A model generated the notes under the pieces. That model was not told where the DNA came from and made no database searches. It saw only the letters and a list, made by a program, of their open reading frames with translations. DNA of 32,475 nt from an uncultured Lachnospiraceae bacterium. GTDB lineage: Bacteria; Bacillota; Clostridia; Lachnospirales; Lachnospiraceae. The stretch is from contig CAJUQB010000007.1 of NCBI GenBank assembly GCA_910588285.1, positions 49,585 through 82,059 of the forward strand, read 5' to 3'. Positions within the stretch are counted from its first letter, which is position 1. Each line of letters opens with the position of its first letter. Made by a program: the position numbers and the translations under genes. Positions 23,113 to 31,367 of the stretch are shown here, in pieces.

Positions 23113-23120
23113 GGAACATT

Positions 23121-24194
23121 TTAAATCTTAAGGCTGTCAAAATACTTTTTATTATAAAGATATGCTTTCGAATACGGCTTGCAGGCTCCCGCCCTCTCAT
23201 TGTATTCCTCCGCCTTTTTTCTATCTCCCATCTTGTCAAAGCATACGCATAGCTGTAACAGGGGGATATAATCATAACAATCCGGAAGGATAAATCCGTT
23301 TAATTGACCATCCTTTGGTCTGCCCAGGGCCGTTTCATACCAATAAGCGGCAGTATGATAATTCCCACGCGCCAGGAAATGTTTTCCGATTTCACAGCAC
23401 AATTCAGCTCTTGGCAAATCAAAGCTCATGCTGCGCAAAAGGGCATTTATTGCCGCTTGGTCCTGCCCCTGATGATAATAACAATTGGCGCAGACAGAGC
23501 ATGCCTCTATTTTATTTTCAATCCATCCCTCCTCTAAGAGCAGGAACTGCTCCAACACAGCCGCAGCCTCTTCGTATTGTTTATGATAATATAGCTCCCG
23601 CCCGTAGTAATACTGCTGACGGGGATCCAAAAGCTTTCCCTCCCTCAGCATTTTTCGATATATATTCAGATTCCGGTCGGGATCGCCGCCATTCATTTTT
23701 CTATGGGAAATTGCAATATCAGAATAAATGATCCTGCCCGCCGGAGGAATTACTTCGTGGACTGCACCCACCCAGCGGTACTGGGCACTGTTTCTGATCC
23801 ATCTTTCTCTGAAATAGGTAAAAGAAGGCTTACCTGCTTCATCAAAAGACGTATGATATTTCATCATTACAATATCTACGTCCTGTGACAGGCTCTGCTT
23901 GAGCTGCAAAAATTTATCCGCTTCTATTTCTTCCAGAATGTCATCCGCATCCATCCACATACAGTAATCCATTGCTGCTTTGGAAAAAGAATAATTTCTG
24001 GCATCCGAAAAATCATCTGTCCACGGATGTGAATATACTTTGGTTGTATAACCAGACGCGATTTCTGCCGTCCGATCCGTGGAGCCTGTATCTACAATAA
24101 TAATTTCATCTACAAGTTTTGCTACGCTTTCCAGGCAGCGCGCAATATGCATTTCTTCATTTTTAACGATCATGCAAAGGCTGATTGTCGGCAT
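23121..24194 (-). CDS. family 2 glycosyltransferase with TPR-like C-terminal half
   Basis: This 357-aa protein opens with the GT-A core MPTISLCMIVKNEE (1-14), DTGSTDRT (35-42) and the metal-binding MDADD (81-85), then a SunS-like WVGAVHEV segment (about 145). Residues about 195-340 form tandem helix pairs of TPR type (YYYGRELYYHKQYEEAAAVLEQF; AAYWYETALG; KMGDRKKAEEYNERA). Enzymes of this shape transfer sugars to cytoplasmic peptides or proteins. It lies 18 bp downstream of one collagen-like gene and just upstream of another, both with Thr- or Pro-rich tracts, so glycosylation of the spore collagens is the natural inference. ATG 24194 follows AAAGGGG. Confidence 0.88.
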   Translation of the reverse strand: MPTISLCMIVKNEEMHIARCLESVAKLVDEIIIVDTGSTDRTAEIASGYTTKVYSHPWTDDFSDARNYSFSKAAMDYCMWMDADDILEEIEADKFLQLKQSLSQDVDIVMMKYHTSFDEAGKPSFTYFRERWIRNSAQYRWVGAVHEVIPPAGRIIYSDIAISHRKMNGGDPDRNLNIYRKMLREGKLLDPRQQYYYGRELYYHKQYEEAAAVLEQFLLLEEGWIENKIEACSVCANCYYHQGQDQAAINALLRSMSFDLPRAELCCEIGKHFLARGNYHTAAYWYETALGRPKDGQLNGFILPDCYDYIPLLQLCVCFDKMGDRKKAEEYNERAGACKPYSKAYLYNKKYFDSLKI

Positions 24195-24212
24195 ATGTCC
24201 CCTTTCTTTGGC

Positions 24213-25472
24213 TTACTGCCTGCCAAGCTTCTCTATACTCAGGTTCATATTGATTTTGGATGCACCTGCCGAAGAATCCCATACAAAGAACAGCATCGTC
24301 TCACAAGGTATTTCGGCAATAAAATATCTTGATATGGTAAGCATTTCTGTATGCTTTGCTGCCTCTGCACGAGCGGAATATGCCAGCTGTTCACAGTCAT
24401 TAAAAATTGGCGTAAGCTTAATAAAACCGTGCTTTTTCATTACTGCCGATATATAATAATAAATGGCATAGTATCCAGGCGTCAGCGTTACGGAGAAATC
24501 ATTGCAGAGAGAGATATTTTGAGTGATATCCGGTATCTCTATTCTAAGGGGAAGGCTGGCATTTTCCGGCAGGAAAAGCTCATGGCCCCAAAACGATGCA
24601 AACGCACTGTTTTGCGGATAGCCGGGAGGCCCTGCCGGACCGCGCGCACCGGGCTCTCCCCTTGGCCCCATGGGGCCGGTTGCCCCCTGGGGGCCTTGGG
24701 GTCCTGTAACTCCCTGGGGACCTGTCTCTCCACGCTCTCCCGGGCAGCCGGGAGGCCCGGGTTTCCCTCTCGGCCCCATGGGGCCTGGCTCTCCACGCTC
24801 TCCCGGGCAGCCGGGCGGTCCAGATCTCCCTCTCGGCCCCATGGGGCCTGGCTCTCCACGTTCTCCCGGGCAGCCGGGCGGTCCAGGCGGCCCCATCGGG
24901 CCTGGCTCCCCACATTTTCCTGGGCAGCAGTAAGGTTCCGGAGCCTGGCATCCCCTTGTACAGTGGGGCGGCTCCGGTTCCCAACATTCTCCCGGGCAGA
25001 CGGGCCGCTCTGGGTCTCGGCATTCTTCTGCACAGCCGGCCCGTTCCGGTTCCCAACATTCTCCCGGGCAGACGGGCCGCTCTGGGTCTCGGCATTCTTC
25101 TGAGCAGCCAGGCCATTCCGGCTCCTGGCATCCCCTTGCACAGCGGGGCGGCTCCGGGTCTCGGCATTCTTCTAAACAACTGGGCCGCTCCGGGTCTCGG
25201 CATTCTTCTGAGCAGCCGGGCGGATTCGATGCCCCGTATTCATCGGCACAGCACGGCGTTCCCGGCACTGTCTCATGGCCACGGGAAGCCTCACATTCCT
25301 CCGGCTCCGCGGCGTTTGTACGCGGGGGCTGTTCCGGTGCAGCCATTTGCGGCCCAGGCTGGCTATTGGACAAACGCCCAGATGTATTTTGACCAGCATT
25401 TCTGTTAAAGCTCCTTCCCATCCCAAACAAATTGGGCGGACGGAACATCCAATTTACATTAAAATTATTCAA
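24213..25472 (-). CDS. collagen-like spore-surface protein with Cys-rich repeats and a C1q-like C-terminal domain
   Basis: This 419-aa protein uses a TTG start (25470-25472) placed 8 nt after GAGGTGG. An Asn-rich head (MNNFNVNWMFRPPNLFGMG) is followed by about 130 residues of a Cys/Pro/Glu repeat of the form PERPVCPGECWEPE and CAEECRD, then roughly 85 residues of Gly-X-Y (GPPGCPGERGEPGPMGPRG). The final 140 or so residues (SAFASFWGHELFLPEN to LSIEKLGRQ) have the aromatic strand pattern LTPGYYAIYYYISAV typical of C1q/TNF-like trimers. About 20 cysteines suggest disulphide cross-linking in the coat or exosporium. A 72-bp exact tandem duplication lies in the Cys repeat. It is the first gene of a unit with the glycosyltransferase. 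Confidence 0.85.
   Translation of the reverse strand: MNNFNVNWMFRPPNLFGMGRSFNRNAGQNTSGRLSNSQPGPQMAAPEQPPRTNAAEPEECEASRGHETVPGTPCCADEYGASNPPGCSEECRDPERPSCLEECRDPEPPRCARGCQEPEWPGCSEECRDPERPVCPGECWEPERAGCAEECRDPERPVCPGECWEPEPPHCTRGCQAPEPYCCPGKCGEPGPMGPPGPPGCPGERGEPGPMGPRGRSGPPGCPGERGEPGPMGPRGKPGPPGCPGERGETGPQGVTGPQGPQGATGPMGPRGEPGARGPAGPPGYPQNSAFASFWGHELFLPENASLPLRIEIPDITQNISLCNDFSVTLTPGYYAIYYYISAVMKKHGFIKLTPIFNDCEQLAYSARAEAAKHTEMLTISRYFIAEIPCETMLFFVWDSSAGASKINMNLSIEKLGRQ
24973..25105. repeat. 72-bp tandem duplication inside the Cys-rich region of the second collagen-like gene
   Basis: A stretch of nearly 60 bp beginning TCCGGTTCCCAACATTCTCC at about 24973 recurs unchanged 72 bp later. This equals 24 codons, or two ECRDPER/CPGECWEPE units. 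Shorter diverged copies continue to about 25210, so the length probably varies between strains. Confidence 0.75.
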
Positions 25473-25783
25473 TAGAAAACCACCTCATTCACATATGGCA
25501 CCCAACGATGCCTTTACCATTTTATGACATGACCGAATTGCGATGGATCACACGCTATATTGCGGCCTCTTTATATAGAACGTATCTTCAGTGAGATTTT
25601 CGAAAAGTATACTAAATTATATGCATAAAAATAAATTTTGTTTTGGGGAATCGTTAAGATGACACAGCCCACCGTGAATAAAGGGCGGAATAAATAGGAG
25701 CATTGCCTTCCGATTTTGCCATACCTACAAACGGAAAAAGCCCCGCAAATGCGTGGCTTCTCCGCTAGGTTTAAGGTATATGT
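25473..25783. other. intergenic region upstream of the second collagen-like gene
   Basis: This 311-bp AT-rich gap holds no convincing gene. The terminator at 25735-25759 ends the flavoprotein transcript, and the promoter of the collagen/glycosyltransferase unit must lie between about 25490 and 25650. TATA-like stretches are numerous, but no sporulation-sigma promoter could be assigned with confidence. Confidence 0.5.
25735..25759 (-). terminator. terminator of the flavoprotein gene
   Basis: AAGCCCCGCA and TGCGTGGCTT pair with one mismatch around AA, and TTTTT follows on the minus strand. It lies 25 bp after the flavoprotein stop. Confidence 0.8.
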
Positions 25784-27232
25784 TTAGTCCTCTACATATT
25801 CTGCAGCTTCCATACCGGCAATTCTTCCGGTGTTTACTGCATATCCCATGGAATTGCCCGGGAGCAGGAACATGTAGCTGTCGTTGTACAGGTTGCAGGA
25901 ATCTGCACCTGCTGCGTACAGTCCGGGAATCGGCATAAAGTCTGCATCGCAGGCCTCGCAATTCTCGTTGATGCGGATACCGCCTACCGTACCATAGCCG
26001 CCGGCCCGTACCCGTGTTGCATAGAAGGGTCCCTTATGTACTGCACGCATATATTTCTTCTGCTTGAAGAATTCTTCATCCACACTGTCACAGTAATCAT
26101 TGTAATCATCCACAGTCTCAGCCAGGGTATCCGGGTCAATGCCCATCTGCTCTGCCAGCTCCTCAATGGTGTCTGCAATGTAGAAGGAATTGTTTCCATT
26201 CTCCTGAGCCATCTTCACTGCCTCATAGAAATCAGATACATCTGTCTCGGTACGAACCATGCTTACCACATCCACACCGTTGCGGATATAATATTTAACA
26301 ATGGAGGAATCTACAATGCTATAGCAAACCCTGTCCTTCTGGTTGGAAACCACATTGGACAGATAGGTGGCATTCTGCATATATTCCTCGTTCATAACAC
26401 GCTTACCAAACTGGTTTACCAAAATGTTAGGCTGCATCATGATATTGGGAACGCACTGGGGCAGATCGTCAATCCCTTCCATGTTGGCGGCCATCTCAAT
26501 ACGAACTGGCACATGGTCTGCTCCGGCCTCCCAGGCCATACGGAGTCCGTCTCCCACGATACCCGGAATTGCAAAGTTGAACATATCCTTTCCAAAGGTA
26601 AAGCCTGTCTCCTGCTTGATCATCTCCGGATTGCAGCCTGCGCCTCCGGTACAGATGATAGCTGCCTTACATTCTACCTTGACCTCTTCGCCATTCTTGT
26701 CAACGCCCATTACGCCGCAGACAGCGCCGTCCTCGTCCTTCAGGATCCCGGTAGCGGGGGTCTCCAACAGGAAGGTCACGCCCAGCTCCAGAGCCTTCTC
26801 ATACAAAGCCTTGTTCATGAAGGAAGCGGCACGGGGACCAATGCCCTTGTCCGTCTTAACAATATGCCAGGTTGCCTCGGACATGGGGAAATAGCGGTAA
26901 GCGCCCTCGAATTCCACACCCAGATCCTCCAGCCACTCAATGGTCTCTCCGGACTGTGCAAAATACCGCTTCACCAGTCTTGCGTCTACCATGTAATGGG
27001 TATAGTCCATAAACATGTTGAAGGCCTTCTCCACAGAAATATCAATCATCTGAGCCTTCTGATACTTGGTTCCGATTCCAAGAGGGCCCATTCCCATATT
27101 GGCGGCTCCGCCCACGGCTGCAGCCTTCTCCAGTACGATTACCTCAGCCCCGTCCTCGGCGGCCTGTACGGCTGCAGACAGTCCGGAAGGACCTGCTGCG
27201 ATGACACAAATCTGTGCTTTGTAATTCTTCAT
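25784..27232 (-). CDS. FAD-dependent oxidoreductase, fumarate reductase/succinate dehydrogenase flavoprotein-like
   Basis: This 482-aa soluble protein has the dinucleotide motif AAGPSGLSAA (12-21), ending in the ribose-binding Glu of VIVLEK, then GGAANMG. A typical second FAD segment, PIPGLYAAGADSCNLY, and a GNSMGYAVNTGRIAG closing motif lie near the C-terminus. This is the fumarate reductase/KstD/urocanate-reductase superfamily, which reduces or oxidises C-C bonds next to a carboxylate or keto group. There is no signal peptide, haem or FMN-binding domain, so the electron donor must come from elsewhere. ATG 27232 follows AAAAGGAG. A Crp/Fnr-type palindrome lies upstream at 27308, shared with the divergent regulator. 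The substrate is unknown; the neighbouring enoate-type enzymes fit an acrylate or enone acceptor. Confidence 0.9.
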   Translation of the reverse strand: MKNYKAQICVIAAGPSGLSAAVQAAEDGAEVIVLEKAAAVGGAANMGMGPLGIGTKYQKAQMIDISVEKAFNMFMDYTHYMVDARLVKRYFAQSGETIEWLEDLGVEFEGAYRYFPMSEATWHIVKTDKGIGPRAASFMNKALYEKALELGVTFLLETPATGILKDEDGAVCGVMGVDKNGEEVKVECKAAIICTGGAGCNPEMIKQETGFTFGKDMFNFAIPGIVGDGLRMAWEAGADHVPVRIEMAANMEGIDDLPQCVPNIMMQPNILVNQFGKRVMNEEYMQNATYLSNVVSNQKDRVCYSIVDSSIVKYYIRNGVDVVSMVRTETDVSDFYEAVKMAQENGNNSFYIADTIEELAEQMGIDPDTLAETVDDYNDYCDSVDEEFFKQKKYMRAVHKGPFYATRVRAGGYGTVGGIRINENCEACDADFMPIPGLYAAGADSCNLYNDSYMFLLPGNSMGYAVNTGRIAGMEAAEYVED

Positions 27233-27307
27233 CCCTATCTTCTCCTTTTCTTAATTTGGTTTACGAATTTCTTTCTTTTAGTTTAGCATACTTTCTTGAC
27301 GGAAACC

Positions 27308-27321
27308 ATGACATATGTCAT
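27308..27321. promoter_or_regulatory. Crp/Fnr-type operator between the flavoprotein and regulator genes
   Basis: ATGACATATGTCAT is a perfect 14-bp palindrome. For the divergent flavoprotein gene its centre lies about 32 bp from a possible -10 TAAACT, equal to about -41.5, a classic activator position. For the plus-strand regulator gene it lies between TTGACG (27296) and the -10 region, a repressing position. Confidence 0.7.
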
Positions 27322-27374
27322 ACTATAGACAAGATTTTTTTATGAAACATAAAATAGGAAAAGGAGCGTATTCT

Positions 27375-28058
27375 ATGAAGATCATTGATGACCCCAAGCG
27401 TCTGGAACAGCTCTGCCGTCAACACCATTTGCCGGAAATATTTCAGCATTATGACCGTTACCGCCAATATTTCCATTTGGTAACCTTCCAAAAAAATGAA
27501 ATCATTTATCAGAAAGCCTCCCAGCGAACCTACCTGATCTTTTTCCTGAAGGGCAAGATCCGTGTATGCGCCAACCTGAGCAATGGAAAATCTCTGCTGG
27601 TGTGCTTTTACACCACCTTCCAGCTCCTTGGCGACCTGGAATTTTTCTCTGTGGATACCTCGGATTCCACGGTGCAGGCCATCGCCCCCTGCACCTGTAT
27701 TTCCATGCATGTTTCCGAGATCCGCAAGGAGCTGCTGTCAGATCCGGTATTCCTCTGTTATCTGGCCAACTCCCTGGCACACAAGCTTGCCGTTTCCTCC
27801 CACAACAGCTCTATTAATCAGCTATACCCTCTGGAAAACAAGCTTGCCAGCTATATCATTCAGGTACAATTCCATGGCCTTTTCGTGGAAAATCTCACCC
27901 ATCTGGCAGAGCTTCTTGGAACCAGCTACCGCCATCTTCTGCGCACACTGCGAAGCTTTGTGGACCAGGGCATCCTGGAGCATACGGAACTGGGCTACCG
28001 CCTCCTGAACCGATCCCAATTGGAGGATCTGGCTGAGGATCTCTATTTGTCCTTTTGA
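27375..28058 (+). CDS. Crp/Fnr-family transcriptional regulator (YeiL-like)
   Basis: This 227-aa protein starts at ATG 27375 after AAAAGGAGCG; a longer frame from 27315 has no ribosome site and runs through the promoter. Residues about 20-125 form the cyclic-nucleotide-binding-type beta roll (NEIIYQKASQRTYLIFFLKGKIRV, LGDLEFFS). A long dimer helix follows, and the helix-turn-helix is at about 170-200 (NLTHLAELLGTSYRHLLRTLRSFVDQGIL). There is no four-Cys Fnr cluster motif, so the signal is unclear. Matching palindromes lie in its own promoter and in that of the MATE gene, making these three genes its likely regulon. It ends 15 bp before the convergent MATE stop. Confidence 0.9.
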   Translation: MKIIDDPKRLEQLCRQHHLPEIFQHYDRYRQYFHLVTFQKNEIIYQKASQRTYLIFFLKGKIRVCANLSNGKSLLVCFYTTFQLLGDLEFFSVDTSDSTVQAIAPCTCISMHVSEIRKELLSDPVFLCYLANSLAHKLAVSSHNSSINQLYPLENKLASYIIQVQFHGLFVENLTHLAELLGTSYRHLLRTLRSFVDQGILEHTELGYRLLNRSQLEDLAEDLYLSF

Positions 28059-28073
28059 CGATTTGCCGGCAGC

Positions 28074-29405
28074 TCATGCAATCCTTTGCATTGTTTTCCA
28101 TTTTCCGGTGCGATAACGCAGCCACCCGATCAGCAGGGAGGCCAGCCAGCCCACTGGCGTTGCCCACCAGATTCCGTAGTAGCCCCACAGCCAGGAGAAC
28201 AGAAAGGCCAGAACGCTCCGGGCCAGAATCTCTGTTATACTCATCCACACGGTGGGAGACACATCTCCTGCACTGCGCAGGAAGTTCTGAAACACAAATA
28301 CCAGCACCAGCACCGGCGCAAATATCATCGTAACGCGAAGGCAGCCTACTGCAATCCTAACCACCTCCGGATCCTTATTGAACAGCATGGACAGCGGCTC
28401 CGCAAAAATGATCATGACAGCAGCTATCACCAGAGCATAGGTCACAGAGATCAGATATCCGATATGCATTCCCCGTTTCACCCGTTCAAAATTCCGGGCA
28501 CCGATATTCTGGCCGCAGAACGTTCCTACTGCCATACCGATGGAATAGCCCAGGCACAAACCGACCTGTTCCCCACGGTTTGCAATGGTATAGGCTGCGA
28601 CCACTCCGGAGCCATACCCATTGATCGCCCGCTGCATAAACATAACGGAAACGGATACCCCGGAGGTGGAGAGAGCAGCCGGAATTCCGATGCGGATAAT
28701 CTCCAGCACCACATCCTTCTGAATCCATGTATCATTTCTGTAAAAACGAAGCATTGGCATTCGTACTAATACATATACAATACACGCGATTGCCGATATC
28801 AGCTGCGACAGGACAGTGGCCGCCGCCACACCGGCCACCCCCCAGCCGCATCTGGCCACAAACAGCAGATCCAGCACCACATTGAACAAGCTGCATACAA
28901 TCAGAACCACCAGAGGCGTAAGCGAATCCCCCAGAGCCCGCAGTACTGCCGCCATTCCATTATAAAGGCAGTTGGCCAATACCCCCAGAAACATGATTGT
29001 CAGGTACATCCGGGCATCTGCCATAATATCCGCTGGTGTGCCCAGAATCAGCAGCAGTGGTTTTGTCAATAATATCCCCACAATCGTCAGAAGCATGCCT
29101 GCCGCCAGATTCACGACGGTTGCGGACAAAAAGGTTTTCCTGACCATTTCCTTATTTCCGGCCCCAAAATATTGGGCAAGAACCACAGAGGTTCCTCCTG
29201 TCAAGCCGGTAATCAGGGAAATAACCAGATTAAAAGCCCCGCCGCAGGCGCCCACCGCTGCCAATGCCCCGGCTCCTACATAATTGCCCACCACAATGGA
29301 ATCCACCATATTATAAATCTGCTGAAAAATATTTCCAATAAACAGAGGAATTGCAAACATCGTCATCACCTGCAGAGGCTTTCCCTGCGTCATATTCCGA
29401 ACCAT
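28074..29405 (-). CDS. MATE-family efflux transporter
   Basis: This 443-aa protein has twelve hydrophobic segments in two similar halves. It opens with MTQGKPLQVMTMFAIPLFIGNIFQQIYNMVDSIVVGNYVG, the NorM/DinF-type signature, and repeats the pattern in the second half (LEIIRIGIPAALSTSGVSVSVMFMQRAINGYGSG). MATE carriers expel drugs or metabolites using Na+ or H+. ATG 29405 follows GGGGAGGAG. A consensus -10 TATAAT and a Crp/Fnr-type palindrome centred about 42 bp upstream of the predicted start suggest activation by the regulator encoded convergently. Export of a product or toxic intermediate of the flavoprotein reaction would fit, but this is inference. Confidence 0.93.
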   Translation of the reverse strand: MVRNMTQGKPLQVMTMFAIPLFIGNIFQQIYNMVDSIVVGNYVGAGALAAVGACGGAFNLVISLITGLTGGTSVVLAQYFGAGNKEMVRKTFLSATVVNLAAGMLLTIVGILLTKPLLLILGTPADIMADARMYLTIMFLGVLANCLYNGMAAVLRALGDSLTPLVVLIVCSLFNVVLDLLFVARCGWGVAGVAAATVLSQLISAIACIVYVLVRMPMLRFYRNDTWIQKDVVLEIIRIGIPAALSTSGVSVSVMFMQRAINGYGSGVVAAYTIANRGEQVGLCLGYSIGMAVGTFCGQNIGARNFERVKRGMHIGYLISVTYALVIAAVMIIFAEPLSMLFNKDPEVVRIAVGCLRVTMIFAPVLVLVFVFQNFLRSAGDVSPTVWMSITEILARSVLAFLFSWLWGYYGIWWATPVGWLASLLIGWLRYRTGKWKTMQRIA

Positions 29406-29447
29406 ACGATCTCCTCCCCTCTAAAATTCGCAAAACATATAGAGTCC

Positions 29448-29490
29448 ATTATACCTGTTGACCGGCAATTTTTAGTATGACATGTGTCAT
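29448..29490 (-). promoter_or_regulatory. MATE promoter with Crp/Fnr-type activator site
   Basis: The minus strand has TATAAT at 29448-29453. ATGACACATGTCAT (29477-29490), one base pair from the palindrome at 27308, is centred 33 bp upstream of it. No good -35 is present, as expected for class II activation. Confidence 0.7.
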
Positions 29491-29692
29491 ATCTTGACAA
29501 AGTGTAATATTACTGCCAACGGCCCCGGGGACCATAAATCCCAATAATTCAGGACAATATATGTAATTTTGCTGTACAAAATTTGCTTTCCATCTTGAAT
29601 CATTTTCCCGCGAAATACGCGGTTTATGCGCATTTCTGACCACTGGAAGGTAACCGGGTATTTCGCAATATGCATTTCACGAATGAAAACCA

Positions 29693-29721
29693 TTGTATTC
29701 TCTGCGTGTTCGTGCTATAAT
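29693..29721 (+). promoter_or_regulatory. promoter of the BlaI/M56 operon
   Basis: TTGTAT and a perfect TATAAT are separated by 17 bp. The -10 is inside the inverted repeat GCTATAATTAGC, a candidate operator for the repressor encoded just downstream. Confidence 0.75.
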
Positions 29722-29756
29722 TAGCGCATTAATAAAAACAAAAGGAGGTAAATCCA

Positions 29757-30173
29757 ATGCCTAAAGAAAACAAAATTGGCAGCCTGACCAACCGTGACAT
29801 GGATGTTCTTGAGATTCTCTGGAACAATGAGGACCCTCTCACAGTGACCCAGATCGTTGCCAATGGAGACGAAGGCCTTACTGTCAACACAGTGAATGCT
29901 GTTGTCCGCAAGCTTTTGAAGCTGAACCTGGTAGAGGTAGCCGATATTGTATACAACAATACATCTTTGTGCCGCTCTTTCCAGCCCACGCCAAAAGCAA
30001 GGGAAACAATCCTGGCCTTTTTCACCAATGAATTTGATCGCTTCCATTCACAGATCTCTACGTCTTCTCTGATTGCAGCTCTGCTGGATACAGATAAGAA
30101 TGCCAAGAGACGGGAAGCTGATCTGCAGGAGCTGGAAAAGTATTTGGAGGAATATCGTCGGTCTATAAAATAA
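29757..30173 (+). CDS. BlaI/MecI/CopY-family transcriptional repressor
   Basis: This 138-aa protein is a typical BlaI-size winged helix. The opening LTNRDMDVLEILWNNEDPLTVTQIV and the recognition helix LTVNTVNAVVRKLLKLNLV are followed by a C-terminal helical dimer and cleavage region. BlaI-type repressors are inactivated by a partner M56 protease, here encoded 33 bp downstream. ATG follows AAAAGGAGG. The recognition helix reads NTVNAVVRKL rather than the TTVxTxLxRL common in canonical BlaI, so the operator may not be a standard TACA-TGTA box. No beta-lactamase is nearby, so antibiotic resistance is not implied. Confidence 0.92.
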   Translation: MPKENKIGSLTNRDMDVLEILWNNEDPLTVTQIVANGDEGLTVNTVNAVVRKLLKLNLVEVADIVYNNTSLCRSFQPTPKARETILAFFTNEFDRFHSQISTSSLIAALLDTDKNAKRREADLQELEKYLEEYRRSIK

Positions 30174-30206
30174 TTATTCAAAACAAAATACAAAGGATGA
30201 AAGGCG

Positions 30207-31367
30207 ATGTTCGAATTTTCCATGTCATCGTTGTTGATGTCAGTTTTATTCAGCAACGTATTATTGATTCTGTTGTACGGAATCTTCCGCAATACCGATT
30301 TTATGATGGATATCGGCCACCAGCTGCTTGCATTTTTTCTGGGAGCAACGCTGATAAGGTTTTTGTTTCCGTTTGAGTTGCCTTTTAGTATAATAATTCG
30401 TATGAGCCAGAAATTCTCCTACCCAGCTGTTTTCATCAAAAAATACCGTTTTTCTATATGGGTATGGGATTTCTCCTTGTGGCATGTATTTCTACTACTA
30501 TGGTTAGTAGGCTCTATCATTGGCACCTGCTTGCTGGCGCGATCTTACCGACGCTTCCATAAAAGCATTCGCGTATTGGGAACCGAGATCACGGGCCATG
30601 ATCCTTACCATACCATTATTGAGCAAATATGTGCAGAGAAGAAGCGGCAAAACGTATTCCGTGTGGTGGAGATGCCTGGCCTTTTAACACCCTTAATCAC
30701 AGGATTTTTTCATCCAGTGATTCTGATTCCTTGCGATCTCAAACTGGATACAATGGAATGGCAATTTATCCTTAGCCATGAAACAGGCCATTATTTTCAT
30801 CATGATCTGTGGCTAAAGCTGTTCACTAAGCTTTTAAGTATTCTGTATTGGTGGAATCCACTGATCTTGGCCTTATGCCGGCAGGTCTCTACTATGCTGG
30901 AGCTACGGATTGATCGTGGAATTACAGCTTCCATTGATCCTTGGGAAAGGCTCCGCTATATGGAATGTTTAAACTATCTGGCAAAACAAAATAAATCAAG
31001 TGTGACTCCTCTGTCTATTTCCTTTTGCACTGTTGGTACAACTTATCTGCTCCAACGGTTCCATATGATTGGTGACAGTGACGGTCATAAACGCAACCGC
31101 CGGAAACAGGTTTTGATGTCTGTCATTATAATTGGCGTATATTTGTTTTCTACATTTTTTATATTTGAGCCATATTATACACCCGAAAAGGTTGCAGAAG
31201 AAAGCTATGAATTAACCCTTGATAATGCTTATTTTATCGTAAATCCTGAAGGCGGATATGATTTATATATGGAAAGTCAACTTATAGAAACCCTATATGA
31301 GCCATTTGATGAAACACTTCACGATTTAAAAATCTACTATACGAAAGAGGAAATCAACCATGAATAA
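30207..31367 (+). CDS. BlaR1/MecR1-like M56 membrane metallopeptidase
   Basis: This 386-aa protein has hydrophobic helices at about 8-27, 38-58, 90-111 and 305-322, and the zinc-protease motif HETGH (191-195) with a downstream Glu232 (LELRIDRG). The extracytoplasmic tail after the last helix is only about 60 residues, so the penicillin-binding sensor of BlaR1 is absent and another signal must be read. It is expected to cleave or release the BlaI-like repressor. Its stop overlaps the start of the small secreted protein by 8 bp, implying coupling. The tail carries Tyr- and Glu-rich sequence (ESYELTLDNAYFIVNPEGGYDLYMESQ). Confidence 0.9.
   Translation: MFEFSMSSLLMSVLFSNVLLILLYGIFRNTDFMMDIGHQLLAFFLGATLIRFLFPFELPFSIIIRMSQKFSYPAVFIKKYRFSIWVWDFSLWHVFLLLWLVGSIIGTCLLARSYRRFHKSIRVLGTEITGHDPYHTIIEQICAEKKRQNVFRVVEMPGLLTPLITGFFHPVILIPCDLKLDTMEWQFILSHETGHYFHHDLWLKLFTKLLSILYWWNPLILALCRQVSTMLELRIDRGITASIDPWERLRYMECLNYLAKQNKSSVTPLSISFCTVGTTYLLQRFHMIGDSDGHKRNRRKQVLMSVIIIGVYLFSTFFIFEPYYTPEKVAEESYELTLDNAYFIVNPEGGYDLYMESQLIETLYEPFDETLHDLKIYYTKEEINHE

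Larger units (their letters stand above)
22861..23120. other. AT-rich intergenic region between the glycosyltransferase and BclB-type genes, with two minus-strand terminator hairpins
   Basis: It holds the hairpin at 23090-23112 that ends the glycosyltransferase transcript and a second one at 22960-22985. The 104 bp between the two hairpins contain only a 13-codon frame, so a short non-coding transcript or a back-up terminator is possible. The promoter of the collagen gene should lie in the AT-rich 22870-22950. Confidence 0.5.
29406..29756. other. divergent intergenic region between the MATE and BlaI-like genes
   Basis: No gene is seen. It contains the MATE promoter with its Crp/Fnr-type site and the BlaI promoter. 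A pair of inverted 9-mers, GCGAAATAC (29610-29618) and GTATTTCGC (29658-29666), lies 39 bp apart near the BlaI promoter and could bind a regulator. A GC-rich palindrome CCCCGGGG lies near 29525. Confidence 0.5.

Noticed and set aside
24580..25203. Alternative minus-strand frames rich in Arg and Pro over the second collagen gene
   Set aside because: They arise from the repetitive GC-rich codons of the collagen frame, which alone has a sensible start, Gly-X-Y periodicity and a folded C-terminal domain.
24973..25210. CRISPR-like spaced repeats
   Set aside because: The repeats are in-frame coding duplications of a Cys-rich protein with no unique spacers of constant length, and there are no cas genes.
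28045..28078. Further copy of the CCATTTGCC-type element (ATTTGCC-GGCAGCTCATG) after the Crp/Fnr-like gene
   Set aside because: It matches the tail of the element closely but lacks the AAACGCCC half and a clean partner box, and it is not upstream of any gene in that direction; kept as a possible relic only.
29757..31367. Beta-lactam resistance locus
   Set aside because: BlaI- and BlaR-like proteins are present, but the sensor domain and any beta-lactamase or PBP2a gene are missing, so resistance is not supported.
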